A stretch of 64,000 nt of DNA from an uncultured Bacteroidales bacterium (GCA_902801485.1 CADCIP010000003.1:1-64000); one strand, 5' to 3'. Shown: positions 45,901-55,148, numbered from the stretch's first letter. The notes: generated from the letters alone by a model not told the origin. Made by a program: numbers and translations.

Positions 45901-48900
45901 GCTGCTGGCGAGTATATGACCGCCAACGCAGAGACATTGCCCGATGTAGTCAATAAGATTTCCGAATTCTATACTGCTAAGATCGACGGCATGATTGCTT
46001 ATACCGGTGCTATCGAAGCTATGGAGGAAAAGATTGGAGCACTTGGCGAAGTAACAGACCTTAACAGTCTGGCAGACGCACTTGATACTATTTATGTTTA
46101 CGAGAATATTGTTGATGCCAGTGCTGCTGTATATAAGAGGTATGCAAATAAGGTTGAGGAAACAAAGACTTATCTGGAAGAGCATGATAACGTACAAGGT
46201 GAAGATCGCGACGAGCTGATGGCATACCTCGAGGAGGATGCTGTAAATATTATTGAAGAGCACGAAATGCCCGACTCTCTGGTTGAGAAGGAGATTGAGC
46301 GCATAGACGCATGGTTGGCTCTTGCTATCAATAATGGCTATACTCCTGGTACAGACATCAGCAAGATGCTTGTTAACCCCGACTTTAGCGAAGGTAAGGA
46401 TAAAGGATGGGATGGCGAAGCTAAAGCTACTGGTCATGCAACTGTTGAGCGTGAGGATGGTAGCAAGCTCTATGGTATAGAGTCTTGGTCAGCAGATCCA
46501 TTTGCTATATCCCAGACCATAAAGGGCATGAAGCCAGGTTATTACCTTGTAAGCATTGACGGAGCTTACCGTCCACAGAACGACCGCTACAGCTACAACT
46601 ATGCAGCACAAATCAGTGCAAATGGTGTAGTTAATTTCCTGCAGACAGTAATAGAGGATCCCATCAGTGCAGCAGATGCTATCGATGGTGTAAATGCAAA
46701 CTTTAACAAGGACAAGACTCCCGACCTGGGTATTTCCGAGGATGGTTATACAACAGAATTCACTGAAGAATATCCCGCTGACGGTTACGTAGCTCACGGT
46801 CCTTACGGATTGGCTATCGCTGCCAGTGCCGGTCGTTACAAGAACTATGTAGCCGGTGAAGTAGGTGCAGACAGCGTTCTTACTATCGGTATTGCCAATC
46901 CTCACTCTAAGGTTGGTACCAACGAATGGACTGGCGCTGCTAACGTACGCCTTGTATTCTTAGGTAGTAACGAGGACGAAGAGGCCGCAGAAGGTCTGGC
47001 AACAGCACTTGAGAGCCAGTTGGCACGCGCCAATACCATCCTCACGAAGTATGAGAATGCCGACGAGACCGAAGCTGCCAAGGCTCCTAACTATCCTGCA
47101 GAACTGAAGGCCGCTTTGGAGGCAGCTGTAGCTGAAGCAGAAGCAGCAGAAACAGCAGAACAAAAGTTCGCTTCTATCCAGAAGCTCTCTCTGCTCTTCA
47201 AAGAAATCTATGCTGGTAAGCAGGCTTACAAGAAGATGGCCGAAGATGCACAGGCTGCTGAATATGCAATTCAGTTGCTGACTGACATTCTTCCCGAAAC
47301 CGATTACGATGCAATCTTGGGCGGTATTGAGAATATCAACATGAATTATGCAGAAGGTTCAACATCACTCGAAGATGCATTGAAGTTCGATATTGCTAAG
47401 GAAATTCCTGCTCTTGCCAAGATTGTTGCTCCGAAGGATGAATTAGGAACCTACCAGATTGGTACTCCTTTGCAGCTGATTTACTTCAGCGCAACTGTTT
47501 CAAACGGTGGCCAAAAGTCTAATGCCGTTCTTACCAACGACATCGACATGGCAGGTTTGCCCTTCGAACCCATCGCACACGGTACACGTTACAATGGTGT
47601 ATTCAACGGTCAGGGTCACGCTATCACTAACCTTACTATCGGTAGCGAAGAAGAATATTGCGATTACCAGAACACCGCTCTCTTCAGCGATATCGAGAAC
47701 GGTACTGTTAAGAACCTGAAGGTTCAGTCCACTATCTACACCTTTGCTAAGTTTGCCGGCGGTGTTTCCGGTTACACTCGCAATGCAAAGATCCAGGATT
47801 GCGACGTTGACGTAACAGTTCACTCACAGGTTGACGGTGACGGTACTCATGGAGGTATTGCCGGTGTTAACGAGACAGAGGGTACTGTAGTCGAGAACTG
47901 TAAGGTTCACTTCGTACTGGATGGCGAGACAACAACCTGCTGGGGTGGTATCTTCGGCTGGTCAACCAACAAGGACGAGGTTAAGAACTGTATCATTATT
48001 GCCGAGGTTGTTGCAGCTAACATGGACGGAAGCAACTCTGTAAGCCGTAACAGCGACAACTGCTCTGCAACTAATGTATTCTACACAACCAAGCTGAACG
48101 AGTCCAACATCGGTACTTACATCGATATTAACGACGAGCGCTTCAAGACCGGTGAAATCACTTGGACTCTTAATGAGAGCAAGGCAGAGAATCCTCACTG
48201 GTTCCAGAGAATTGGTACAGAGGATATGCCACACCTCTTCGGCGGTAGTATTGTATGGAAGAACGGTGCTGAGTATCAGAATACCCGTCCTAACATCCAA
48301 CTCAACGCATTTGCATCTAACCTGAGCACAGCTACCAATGCAGACCAGGTTGTAGTAGCTTACACCCTGAATGCTGAGGCTAAGAGCGCAGCCATCAACT
48401 TCTATGCCGGAGGCGAGCTCAAGTACTCTCATGTTCTCTCTGGCGGCGATCTCTTTGCAGGCGGTCACGAAGTTGCTATCGACAACAGCCTCCTTGGCGT
48501 TCCTGCTGGTACTCAGATGACATACGAACTGGATGTTACCGCTTTGGGTATCACCGCACCTACTAAGGTTGGCGATGGCTACAAGGTATATTCTGCTTAT
48601 GGTCTCGCTATTAATAATGTTCCCGCAAGCAAGGGCTTCGGCCAGCTCTACGTAGCTGAGTCTCGTCCTCTCAACGATGCTAATGGTACCATCAGCGAGC
48701 AGAAGCCCGGTGCTCTGTTTGCCTTCGATGCAACCTTCCAGCCTATCAATGCTGCGGATGGCACACCAGGCTTCTATGGTGGCCTCGACATTAAGGGTAA
48801 CAAGAACGTACTGACCATCTCTGGCGACTACCAGTTCGATCTTAAGAATGTACGCGTAAGTAAGGACGGCCGTCTCTTCATCGCCCGTGCTTCTGGTAAC

Positions 48901-49800
48901 TCTACCAGCTCAGTATGGGAGGCTGATCCTGCCGACCTCGACAAGCCTTGGACTCCTATCTTCACCGGTGGTGAACTGGATGCTGCAACAGGTATTGTTT
49001 CCGTAGGCGGCGCAGAACAGAACCGTCCTGCTGTTGCTTTGGCAGTAGAAGGCGAGGGTGCAGACCTCAAGCTCACCGTTCTGGGTGCTCAGCGTTCTAA
49101 TGGCGAGTACAACTACTCCGACTACAACTGTGTAACCTATAACCTTGGTACCGCTAAGGAATGGACAGGCGCTCCCAGCAGTGTATTCGAGCCTCTCACA
49201 GGCAAATATACCATTGCTCCGGGTCACGTAGGTATCATTGCCGATAACCGCGGTGGTCTGTGGTACGAGCAGTACAGAGCTAATCCTAAGGATACAGAGC
49301 CTTCTATCAAGCACTTCGATGCAACAGGCAAGGAGGACTATAGCGATATTGTTACCGCTACATACGGTGAGGCTATCGCTATCAGTGATGATGGTTCTAT
49401 CCTGGCTATTCCAAGGGGCAACAGCAAGGTGGTTATCTATGAGACCAATTATGCTCCTATGGCCAACGGTCTGATCTTCTTGGAGGCTAAGTACAACTTC
49501 AACGTTACCGAGACTCAGATTACAGGTATGGCATTCGACTATGCTAACAACCTGTACATCACCTCGAGTGCCAGCAAGACTCTGAACCGTTACGCTATTC
49601 CTTCGTTCACCGACAACAAGACCGTAACTCCTTGTGCCGAAGGCTTCACCGTAGGTACAGAGAGCGGCGATCCCGATGCTATCGCTAACGTTAACGCTAA
49701 CGTTAACAGCGGTGCTATCTACAACATTGCCGGTCAGCGTGTCAGCAAGGCTCAGAATGGTATCTACATAGTAGATGGCAAAAAGGTTGCGAATAAGTAA
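42958..49800 (+). CDS. Giant multidomain surface protein, paralogue of the preceding gene
   Basis: 2,280 residues, same architecture as the upstream paralogue. Signal peptide MSKKLLYMCMMTIMMVFCMS, then AYA; beta-helix repeats (about 25-300; TFDGQGHTITINMF); CxxC motifs HEFDKFGICQACGAF (about 340) and HDFVGGFCTVCDH (about 663); beta-helices near 400-560 and 680-930; FIVAR-like helices (about 987-1124 and 1340-1477) around a beta-sandwich (1130-1337; GMKPGYYLVSIDGAYRPQND); a last beta-helix (1494-1724); a propeller-like region (about 1890-2220); and the tail IYNIAGQRVSKAQNGIYIVD. The last about 190 bp differ from the paralogue by only a few synonymous bases, while the middles have diverged strongly. 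An exported glycan-binding or adhesive role is inferred. Confidence 0.85.
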   Translation: MSKKLLYMCMMTIMMVFCMSAYALDKKDGVYQIGSADDFNAFAQLVNGGEASANAVLTADIDKGTDGTMIGKDGVDYQGTFDGQGHTITINMFSAGENGIAVFRNIGARAFIKDLKVKGTITTDMKHAAGIAAWSRGTIVGCYTDLNVVSGVAGDATHGGVVGVAYQGAMIENCLAKFTINGATSTNNGGIVGWCDGRTNVVNCLVINDGSNFQIDGGSGTIGRNDGNLVIVDMAKYSEDIYNNRPGGASTNNYATNAWGNTKCVEVITSDDLKSGKICYQLNNDQSKIAWVQTLGTDDFPVPAAFGNGQVYASGATDCSGKAEGELTYSNNGTAQATAHEFDKFGICQACGAFNIYAINRDNADGSILVKNAEDIDLAEGLNRIQNGGWFNIKMTDDITYIAEPGRYIFNTGNWFDGNFNGDGHTLTIEMSELGNNASLFPNFSGTFENVIMHGSISTDGQYAGSVTSHTRRGRTVIRNVYSDININTTHSGDNTTGGFVGVGEENYRVENVIYGGTIEGIEGSECLAGISGWSSGNCTMVNVAFLGDLINAGGDSQLMSRNPSKVIPANGYFLNDCGLTDERFTQIEEGDITSGKLAFLLNANQQGGENFYQVIGTDPVPLPIAKAGGKVYAAAPSYRCDGTPEGNVNYSNTETSITIPPHDFVGGFCTVCDHIDENYVKPAEDGWFEIGTADELVWWSHYAAEVNLGASFRLTADIDMADQTSDKTYAIVGDETTPFYGSIDGQFHTISNFRISYPNQRGVGLIAVWNSRATKGDGMSDADARNAEGQFIKNIVLDETCEIEGLGYCGIVGMTAEWPGHVTFLNVGMDGHVVCTSGANAGGVLGCVMGSTCHITIDNCYMTGNCDGPLENGSFSGWLGSYCEIKNCYAIGVVTGAEAEDTHKYFARYGSATITNCYTLYGGTVDEDGHHVYRIKEEEIANGKFTYLLNGKQFRNSLFYQDLEIDNHPVANPAHGTIVYAAGEYMTANAETLPDVVNKISEFYTAKIDGMIAYTGAIEAMEEKIGALGEVTDLNSLADALDTIYVYENIVDASAAVYKRYANKVEETKTYLEEHDNVQGEDRDELMAYLEEDAVNIIEEHEMPDSLVEKEIERIDAWLALAINNGYTPGTDISKMLVNPDFSEGKDKGWDGEAKATGHATVEREDGSKLYGIESWSADPFAISQTIKGMKPGYYLVSIDGAYRPQNDRYSYNYAAQISANGVVNFLQTVIEDPISAADAIDGVNANFNKDKTPDLGISEDGYTTEFTEEYPADGYVAHGPYGLAIAASAGRYKNYVAGEVGADSVLTIGIANPHSKVGTNEWTGAANVRLVFLGSNEDEEAAEGLATALESQLARANTILTKYENADETEAAKAPNYPAELKAALEAAVAEAEAAETAEQKFASIQKLSLLFKEIYAGKQAYKKMAEDAQAAEYAIQLLTDILPETDYDAILGGIENINMNYAEGSTSLEDALKFDIAKEIPALAKIVAPKDELGTYQIGTPLQLIYFSATVSNGGQKSNAVLTNDIDMAGLPFEPIAHGTRYNGVFNGQGHAITNLTIGSEEEYCDYQNTALFSDIENGTVKNLKVQSTIYTFAKFAGGVSGYTRNAKIQDCDVDVTVHSQVDGDGTHGGIAGVNETEGTVVENCKVHFVLDGETTTCWGGIFGWSTNKDEVKNCIIIAEVVAANMDGSNSVSRNSDNCSATNVFYTTKLNESNIGTYIDINDERFKTGEITWTLNESKAENPHWFQRIGTEDMPHLFGGSIVWKNGAEYQNTRPNIQLNAFASNLSTATNADQVVVAYTLNAEAKSAAINFYAGGELKYSHVLSGGDLFAGGHEVAIDNSLLGVPAGTQMTYELDVTALGITAPTKVGDGYKVYSAYGLAINNVPASKGFGQLYVAESRPLNDANGTISEQKPGALFAFDATFQPINAADGTPGFYGGLDIKGNKNVLTISGDYQFDLKNVRVSKDGRLFIARASGNSTSSVWEADPADLDKPWTPIFTGGELDAATGIVSVGGAEQNRPAVALAVEGEGADLKLTVLGAQRSNGEYNYSDYNCVTYNLGTAKEWTGAPSSVFEPLTGKYTIAPGHVGIIADNRGGLWYEQYRANPKDTEPSIKHFDATGKEDYSDIVTATYGEAIAISDDGSILAIPRGNSKVVIYETNYAPMANGLIFLEAKYNFNVTETQITGMAFDYANNLYITSSASKTLNRYAIPSFTDNKTVTPCAEGFTVGTESGDPDAIANVNANVNSGAIYNIAGQRVSKAQNGIYIVDGKKVANK

Positions 49801-49823
49801 ATTCAATATCCTATAACAGAGAA

Positions 49824-49855
49824 AGAGGGAAGCCGCAATGCTTCCCTCTTTTTCT
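49824..49855 (+). terminator. Intrinsic terminator after the second giant gene
   Basis: AGAGGGAAGC (49824-49833) pairs perfectly with GCTTCCCTCT (49840-49849) and is followed by TTTTCTTT. Confidence 0.88.
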
Positions 49856-49925
49856 TTATATGTCAAAAAAGTATAATTGCAAGAAAGATTCTTGCCAAAA
49901 TTGATGATAGAATCAAATAATTCAA

Positions 49926-49933
49926 TATCTTTG
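49926..49933 (+). promoter_or_regulatory. -7 promoter element of the arabinose operon
   Basis: TATCTTTG lies 26 bp upstream of the araD ATG; a TTG 22 bp further upstream (49901) may be the -33 element. No AraR-like operator is obvious. Confidence 0.6.
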
Positions 49934-49959
49934 CAGTCTAATGAAAATACTTTGAAGAC

Positions 49960-50679
49960 ATGTTAGAAGAACTTAAAGAGAAAGTATTCCAGGCAAACCT
50001 GGATTTGGTGAAACATAATTTGGTGATTTTCACTTGGGGTAATGTCTCCGGCATTGACCGCGAAAAAGGGCTGGTGGTGATTAAACCATCAGGAGTAAGC
50101 TATGCTAATATGAAAGATGCCGATATGGTGGTTGTGGACCTTGCCACAGGCAAGGTGGTAGAAGGCGACCTGAATCCTTCCTCCGATACCCCGACACACC
50201 TTGTATTATATAGGGAGTTCCCTGATATTGGCGGTGTGGTTCATACCCACAGCACATACGCTACAGCCTGGGCCCAGGCAGGAAGGGACATTCCAAACAT
50301 TGGAACTACGCATGCCGACTATTTCCACGACAACATTCCTTGTACGCGAAACATGAAGAAGGCTGAGGTCTTCGGCGAATACGAGAAAGAGACAGGTAAT
50401 GTTATTGTGGAACGCTTTAAGGATATGAACCCCAACGATACACCTGCAGTATTGGTTCGTAATCACGGCCCCTTTACCTGGGGCACAGATGCTGACAATG
50501 CAGTACACAATGCTGTTGTGCTGGAAGAGGTTGCCAAGATGGCCTTCATCTCTTCCACCTTACACCTTAACACACTGGACATTGTAGATCATGTTCCTTC
50601 TATGAACAAGCTCCTCATAGAAAAGCATTATAGCCGTAAGCATGGCCCAAATGCTTATTATGGTCAGAAGAAAAAGTAA
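49960..50679 (+). CDS. araD: L-ribulose-5-phosphate 4-epimerase
   Basis: 239 residues, class II aldolase/epimerase that converts L-ribulose 5-phosphate to D-xylulose 5-phosphate. Substrate and zinc sites are visible: FTWGNVSG (about 25), [11 protein letters not shown] (about 45), [19 protein letters not shown] (zinc histidines near 95 and 97) and [11 protein letters not shown] (third histidine near 170). It is first in an operon with araA (30 bp) and an FGGY kinase, which together take arabinose into the pentose phosphate pathway. Confidence 0.95.
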   Translation: MLEELKEKVFQANLDLVKHNLVIFTWGNVSGIDREKGLVVIKPSGVSYANMKDADMVVVDLATGKVVEGDLNPSSDTPTHLVLYREFPDIGGVVHTHSTYATAWAQAGRDIPNIGTTHADYFHDNIPCTRNMKKAEVFGEYEKETGNVIVERFKDMNPNDTPAVLVRNHGPFTWGTDADNAVHNAVVLEEVAKMAFISSTLHLNTLDIVDHVPSMNKLLIEKHYSRKHGPNAYYGQKKK

Positions 50680-50709
50680 AACATATTAATCAAGATAAAA
50701 CTTAAACTT

Positions 50710-52248
50710 ATGAAAACATTTGAAAATTTAGAGATTTGGTGGGTAACTGGTGCACAGTTGCTCTATGGAGGCGACGCTGTGGTTGCCGTTGACGGACACA
50801 GTAAGGAAATGGTTGAGGGTTTGAACGCCAGTGGAAACATTCCCGTGAAGATTGTATATAAAGGTACTGCCAACAGTTCGAAAGAAGTTGAAACTGTTAT
50901 GCTGGCAGCCAACAACGATGAGAAGTGCGCAGGTATCATTACCTGGATGCATACCTTCTCGCCTGCAAAGATGTGGATCAAGGGTTTGCAGCAGCTGAAG
51001 AAGCCTCTGCTCCACTTCCACACTCAGTACAATGCCGAGATACCTTGGAGCGAGATAGATATGGACTTCATGAACCTGAACCAGAGCGCTCATGGCGACA
51101 TCGAGTTCGGACATATCTGCACCCGTATGCGTGTGGCCCGTAAGGTGGTTTGCGGTTATTGGAAAGACGAGAAGGCTCAGAAGCAGATTGCTGTCTGGGC
51201 TCGTGTAGCTGCCGGTGTTGCCGACGCTCACAATGTTCGCTGTCTGATGTTCGGTATGAACATGAACAATGTGGCCGTTACCGATGGCGACCGTGTGGAG
51301 TTCGAGCAGCGTCTGGGCTATCACGTTGACTACTACCCCGTTTCCAGCCTGATGGAGTACTTCAAGAAGGTAACAGATGCTGAGGCAGATGCTTTGGTCG
51401 AGGAGTACAAGAAACTCTATACCATCAAGATTGACGAGAGCGGCGAGCAGGTTTACTGGGAGAAGGTAAAGAACAGCGCTAAGGCAGAAATCGCCTTGCG
51501 TCGCGTTCTGAAGGATGAGGGTGCTACAGCCTTCACCACCAACTTCGACGACCTAGGCGATGCCAACATCGATGATCCGAATTTCTGCGGTTTCGACCAG
51601 ATTCCCGGCCTGGCCAGTCAGCGCCTGATGCAGGAGGGCTATGGCTTCGGTGCCGAGGGAGACTGGAAGACAGCTTGCCTCTTCCGTACCCTTTGGGTTA
51701 TCCAGCAGGGAATGCCCACGGGATGCTCGTTCCTGGAGGACTATACGCTCAACTTTGCCGGCGACCGCAGCTCTTGCCTGCAGAGCCACATGCTGGAGAT
51801 TTGTCCGCTCATTGCCACAGACAAGCCCAAGCTGGAGGTTCACTTCCTGGGTATCGGTATCCGTAAGCAGCAGACAGCCCGCCTTGTCTTCACCTCTAAG
51901 ACCGGCAAGGGTATCAAGGCTACCGTCGTTGACCTTGGCAACCGCTTCCGTCTGATCAGTCAGGAAGTCGAGTGCATCGAGCCTAAGCCCATGCCTAAGC
52001 TGCCTGTGGCTTCTGCCCTGTGGATTCCCCAGCCCACCTTCGAGATCGGTGCTGCAGCATGGATTCTGGCAGGCGGCACACATCACAGCGCCTTCTCCTA
52101 CGATATCAATGAGGAGTACTGGGAGGACTTTGCAGAAATGACCGGCATCGAGTATGTTAAGATCAACCAGCAGACCAACATTGCCGACTTCAAGCAGACC
52201 CTTCGCAATAACGAGGTATATTATATGTTGAATAAAGCGCTGAAGTAA
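50710..52248 (+). CDS. araA: L-arabinose isomerase
   Basis: 512 residues, converts L-arabinose to L-ribulose. The manganese ligands known for the E. coli enzyme have clear counterparts: Glu in GAEGDWKTA (about 315), Glu in SFLEDYTLNF (about 343), His in QSHMLEICPL (about 360) and His in AGGTHHSAFSY (about 455). HTFSPAKMWI near 77 and HFHTQYNAEIPW near 98 are further family blocks. It lies between araD and the kinase; the kinase ATG follows the stop by one base. Confidence 0.97.
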   Translation: MKTFENLEIWWVTGAQLLYGGDAVVAVDGHSKEMVEGLNASGNIPVKIVYKGTANSSKEVETVMLAANNDEKCAGIITWMHTFSPAKMWIKGLQQLKKPLLHFHTQYNAEIPWSEIDMDFMNLNQSAHGDIEFGHICTRMRVARKVVCGYWKDEKAQKQIAVWARVAAGVADAHNVRCLMFGMNMNNVAVTDGDRVEFEQRLGYHVDYYPVSSLMEYFKKVTDAEADALVEEYKKLYTIKIDESGEQVYWEKVKNSAKAEIALRRVLKDEGATAFTTNFDDLGDANIDDPNFCGFDQIPGLASQRLMQEGYGFGAEGDWKTACLFRTLWVIQQGMPTGCSFLEDYTLNFAGDRSSCLQSHMLEICPLIATDKPKLEVHFLGIGIRKQQTARLVFTSKTGKGIKATVVDLGNRFRLISQEVECIEPKPMPKLPVASALWIPQPTFEIGAAAWILAGGTHHSAFSYDINEEYWEDFAEMTGIEYVKINQQTNIADFKQTLRNNEVYYMLNKALK

Positions 52249-52249
52249 T

Positions 52250-53836
52250 ATGACGGCAAAACAGACAATAGAAGCAGGTAAAGCCATACTCGGTATCGAG
52301 TTTGGCTCTACCCGTATTAAGGCTGTCCTCATCGACGAGGAAAACAAGCCCATTGCACAAGGTGCTTTCGAGTGGGAGAACCAGTTCGTGGACGGACTAT
52401 GGACCTATAGCATAGACCTTATATGGAAAGGCTTGCAGGATTGCTATGCCGACTTGCGCGCTGATGTTCAGCGTCAGTATAGTTGCGACATAGAGTCGCT
52501 GGCCGCCATCGGTTTCTCGGCTATGATGCACGGCTATATGGCCTTCAACGCGAAGCAGGAGATTCTGGTGCCCTTCCGTACTTGGCGCAATACCAATACC
52601 GGTAAGGCTGCTGCTGAGTTGAGCAAGCTCTTCAACTACAATATCCCCTTGCGCTGGAGCATAAGCCATCTGTATCAGTGCATCCTGGAGAACAACGAGC
52701 ACGTGAAGGATATCAAGTACCTAACCACCCTCGCCGGTTATGTTCATTGGCAGATGACTGGTCAGTTCGTACTGGGTGTAGGCGATGCGTCAGGTATGAT
52801 TCCCGTTGACCCCGTTACTAAGACCTATGACGCCGGGATGGTGAAGAAGTTCGATGAACTGATTGCACCAAAGGGCTACTCATGGAAGTTGCTCGACATC
52901 CTGCCTAAGGCGCTTGTTGCAGGTGAGAATGCAGGGTCGCTGACTGCCGAAGGCGCCAAGATGCTTGATGTCAGCGGTCACCTGAAGGCTGGCATTCCTG
53001 TTTGTCCTCCTGAAGGCGATGCCGGTACGGGTATGGTAGCTACTAATGCCGTTAAGCAGCGAACAGGGAATGTCAGCGCAGGAACATCCAGTTTCTCTAT
53101 GATTGTATTGGAGAAGCCGTTGAGCAAACCCTATGAAGCCATCGACCTTGTCACCACGCCCGACGGCTCCTTGGTGGCTATGGTACATTGCAATAACTGC
53201 ACCAGCGACATCAATGCTTGGGTGGGAATCTTCAAGGAGTACCAGCAACTGCTAGGCGTACCCGTGGATATGGGCGACATATACACAAAACTCTTTAATA
53301 AAGCATTGGAGGGCGATTCCGACTGTGGAGGCCTGATGACTTATAACTACGTCAGCGGAGAGCCTATCACGGGTTTGGCCGAGGGACGTCCCCTCTTTGT
53401 CCGCTCGGCAACCGATAAGTTCAATCTGGCCAACCTGATGCGTGCCCAGCTCTATGGCGCCATCGGTGTGCTCAAGATTGGTAACGATATCTTGCTGAAG
53501 GAGGAAAAGGTTAAGGTGGATCGCCTTACGGGTCATGGCGGCTACTTCAAGACATTAGGTGTGGGACAGCGTATGTTGGCTGCCGCCCTCAACACACCCA
53601 TCTCTGTGATGGAAACAGCGGGTGAAGGTGGAGCTTGGGGAATAGCCCTATTAGCCGGATATATGCTCAACTCGCAGATCTCCCTGGCGGATTATCTCGA
53701 GGATGTGGTCTTTGGCGGTAACACAGGAGTTTCTGTTAGTCCTACCCCAGAGGATGTTGCAGGCTTTGAGAAGTACATCCAGAACTACAAGCATTGTCTG
53801 CCCATCGAGCAACGTGCCGTAGAAGTAAAAGCATAA
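52250..53836 (+). CDS. FGGY family carbohydrate kinase, probable L-ribulokinase
   Basis: 528 residues. The N-terminal ATPase block AILGIEFGSTRIKAVLIDEE (about 13-32) and C-terminal DRLTGHGGYFKTLGVGQRML (about 425) and ETAGEGGAWGIALLAGYML blocks define an FGGY sugar kinase. Sequence-based naming usually gives xylulokinase, but the araD-araA context shows that the substrate is probably L-ribulose, as in Bacteroides arabinose clusters whose kinase is also of this xylulokinase-like type. Catalytic Asp is likely in PPEGDAGTGMVATNAV (near 257). It ends at a hairpin shared with the convergent gene. Confidence 0.88.
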   Translation: MTAKQTIEAGKAILGIEFGSTRIKAVLIDEENKPIAQGAFEWENQFVDGLWTYSIDLIWKGLQDCYADLRADVQRQYSCDIESLAAIGFSAMMHGYMAFNAKQEILVPFRTWRNTNTGKAAAELSKLFNYNIPLRWSISHLYQCILENNEHVKDIKYLTTLAGYVHWQMTGQFVLGVGDASGMIPVDPVTKTYDAGMVKKFDELIAPKGYSWKLLDILPKALVAGENAGSLTAEGAKMLDVSGHLKAGIPVCPPEGDAGTGMVATNAVKQRTGNVSAGTSSFSMIVLEKPLSKPYEAIDLVTTPDGSLVAMVHCNNCTSDINAWVGIFKEYQQLLGVPVDMGDIYTKLFNKALEGDSDCGGLMTYNYVSGEPITGLAEGRPLFVRSATDKFNLANLMRAQLYGAIGVLKIGNDILLKEEKVKVDRLTGHGGYFKTLGVGQRMLAAALNTPISVMETAGEGGAWGIALLAGYMLNSQISLADYLEDVVFGGNTGVSVSPTPEDVAGFEKYIQNYKHCLPIEQRAVEVKA

Positions 53837-53841
53837 AACGT

Positions 53842-53878
53842 TTGGCCCGCAGAGAAGTTATCTCTCAATGCGGGCCAA
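53842..53878. terminator. Bidirectional hairpin between the arabinose operon and the transposase gene
   Basis: TTGGCCCGC (53842-53850) pairs perfectly with GCGGGCCAA (53870-53878), with a GAGA...TCTC inner pair. It overlaps the last codons of the convergent minus-strand gene. T tracts are weak, so it may be a folded 3' end rather than a classic terminator. Confidence 0.55.
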
Positions 53879-55060
53879 CCGCTTAGCTATCTCATTAAGG
53901 GCAACAAAACGATAGCGCTGACTCTTTAGCGGAATTTGTTTATATCCGTAATGACGTCCTGCCGCCTTACGGCGTAAAGTCTCTTCCACTGCCGATTGGA
54001 TATCTGCATTCAGGAACGTCTGCTCCGTTGGCTCCAATAACAACAGCTGCCCTTTGGAACATGCTTCAAAATAGATGCCCCCAGGTTTGTAGAAACGTTC
54101 ATGGGGCGAACCTTCCTTTGGGAAACCATCGCTAAGAAGAACCACCAAGGGATAGCCCTGTTTCCGCAAAGTACGGGCAATGAGTTGTTCTCCCTTACTG
54201 ATGGCAGCCGTATAGGTGACTGCACCGTTTTGTGCTGCAGCCATAGCCAACTGCAAACGTTTCTGTACCTGCTCAACGGTAGCGTTTCGTGGCATCTCTA
54301 CAGTCTGGTTGTCATGCCAATCAAGAAGGAAATGATTGCCCAGCGAAGTGAACGACAGACCGCACATTTCTGTGTGCCTGTGTAATCTGAAAAGGTCGGG
54401 ATTGTTCTTCTTAAGCCAAAGGCGACGAGGATTGTCTTTAACATAGTTAATCATCCTATTTAGCTGGCCAGGGGCATGTAAAATGCGCTCATGATAGTAA
54501 GCTGCGTCTTGTTGCCATATACTGTTCCTGTTCGCAAAAATGCGAGCAAAATGCATAAGGGCAGCGGTGTTCCCCTGTTGGCTGGCTATGCTGTGCACTT
54601 CTGCGGCGTTCCCCTGTCGGTTGGCTATGCTGTGCACTTCTGCGGCGTTTTCGCCGCAGCTCAAAAACTCCTGCTTGTAAACCATTGTGCAAGCACTCTT
54701 AAACCCGCGAACCACCGCCCCAATACTTTGCGACAGCGGTTCAAGCACCTGAATCACCAGATGAATATGATCAGGCATCACCTTCTGTGCAAGCACCTTC
54801 AGGGCAAACCCCTTCGCAGCGTAAAACTGAGGCAGGCCACACAGAATCTGATATACACGATAGCCAAAGGGGTTAAGCTTAATGAAAGCCCTTTCCGCAC
54901 TCTCGCCCTCCAGTGTTCCAAAAAGCGGAAAGCGCCCCTCAACGGGGAAGGTAAAATGATAGACGGCACGACCACGATAGTCCCACCCGTTTTCACGGTG
55001 GTGCCGTGTAGTGTCTACTGCACGCCTAACTCCCTGTCCTTTTCCCTTCGTCTGCTCCAT
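53858..55060 (-). CDS. RAYT-like REP-associated HUH (Y1) transposase with C-terminal extension
   Basis: About 400 residues from the ATG at 55060. The frame is open upstream, but a promoter-like TACCTTCG lies at 55082-55075. The N-terminal part is a Y1/HUH domain: histidine pair in KVMPDHIHLVIQ (98-100), helix SQSIGAVVRGFKSACT, and candidate nucleophile Tyr206 in NYVKDNPRRLWLKK, typical of REP-associated tyrosine transposases. Residues 138-163 are a 13-residue tandem repeat (NAAEVHSIANRQG twice). The C-terminal about 170 residues (ISKGEQLIARTLRKQGYPLV ... GQLLLLEPTE) resemble an SMF/DprA-type nucleotide-binding fold, a weak call. A dense palindrome cluster lies just upstream. RAYTs are domesticated single-copy enzymes thought to spread REP palindromes. 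Confidence 0.75.
   Translation of the reverse strand: MEQTKGKGQGVRRAVDTTRHHRENGWDYRGRAVYHFTFPVEGRFPLFGTLEGESAERAFIKLNPFGYRVYQILCGLPQFYAAKGFALKVLAQKVMPDHIHLVIQVLEPLSQSIGAVVRGFKSACTMVYKQEFLSCGENAAEVHSIANRQGNAAEVHSIASQQGNTAALMHFARIFANRNSIWQQDAAYYHERILHAPGQLNRMINYVKDNPRRLWLKKNNPDLFRLHRHTEMCGLSFTSLGNHFLLDWHDNQTVEMPRNATVEQVQKRLQLAMAAAQNGAVTYTAAISKGEQLIARTLRKQGYPLVVLLSDGFPKEGSPHERFYKPGGIYFEACSKGQLLLLEPTEQTFLNADIQSAVEETLRRKAAGRHYGYKQIPLKSQRYRFVALNEIAKRLARIER
54569..54646. repeat. 39-bp tandem repeat inside the transposase gene
   Basis: Two 39-bp units (54569-54607 and 54608-54646) differ by only two or three bases and keep frame, adding 13 residues each. A partial, diverged third unit is suggested by NTAALMHFARIF. 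Confidence 0.85.
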
Positions 55061-55148
55061 ATAGAAAAACTTTGCGAAGGTACAACTAAAAAGTGAGATA
55101 ACCAAAAAGGCACCCATAAAGCTTTAAAACAAGGCCTGTCACCTTTGC

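Noticed and set aside
48910..49866. 318-codon minus-strand frame opposite the second giant gene
   Set aside because: Antisense shadow; a similar shadow appears at the homologous place in the paralogue because the coding strand is conserved.
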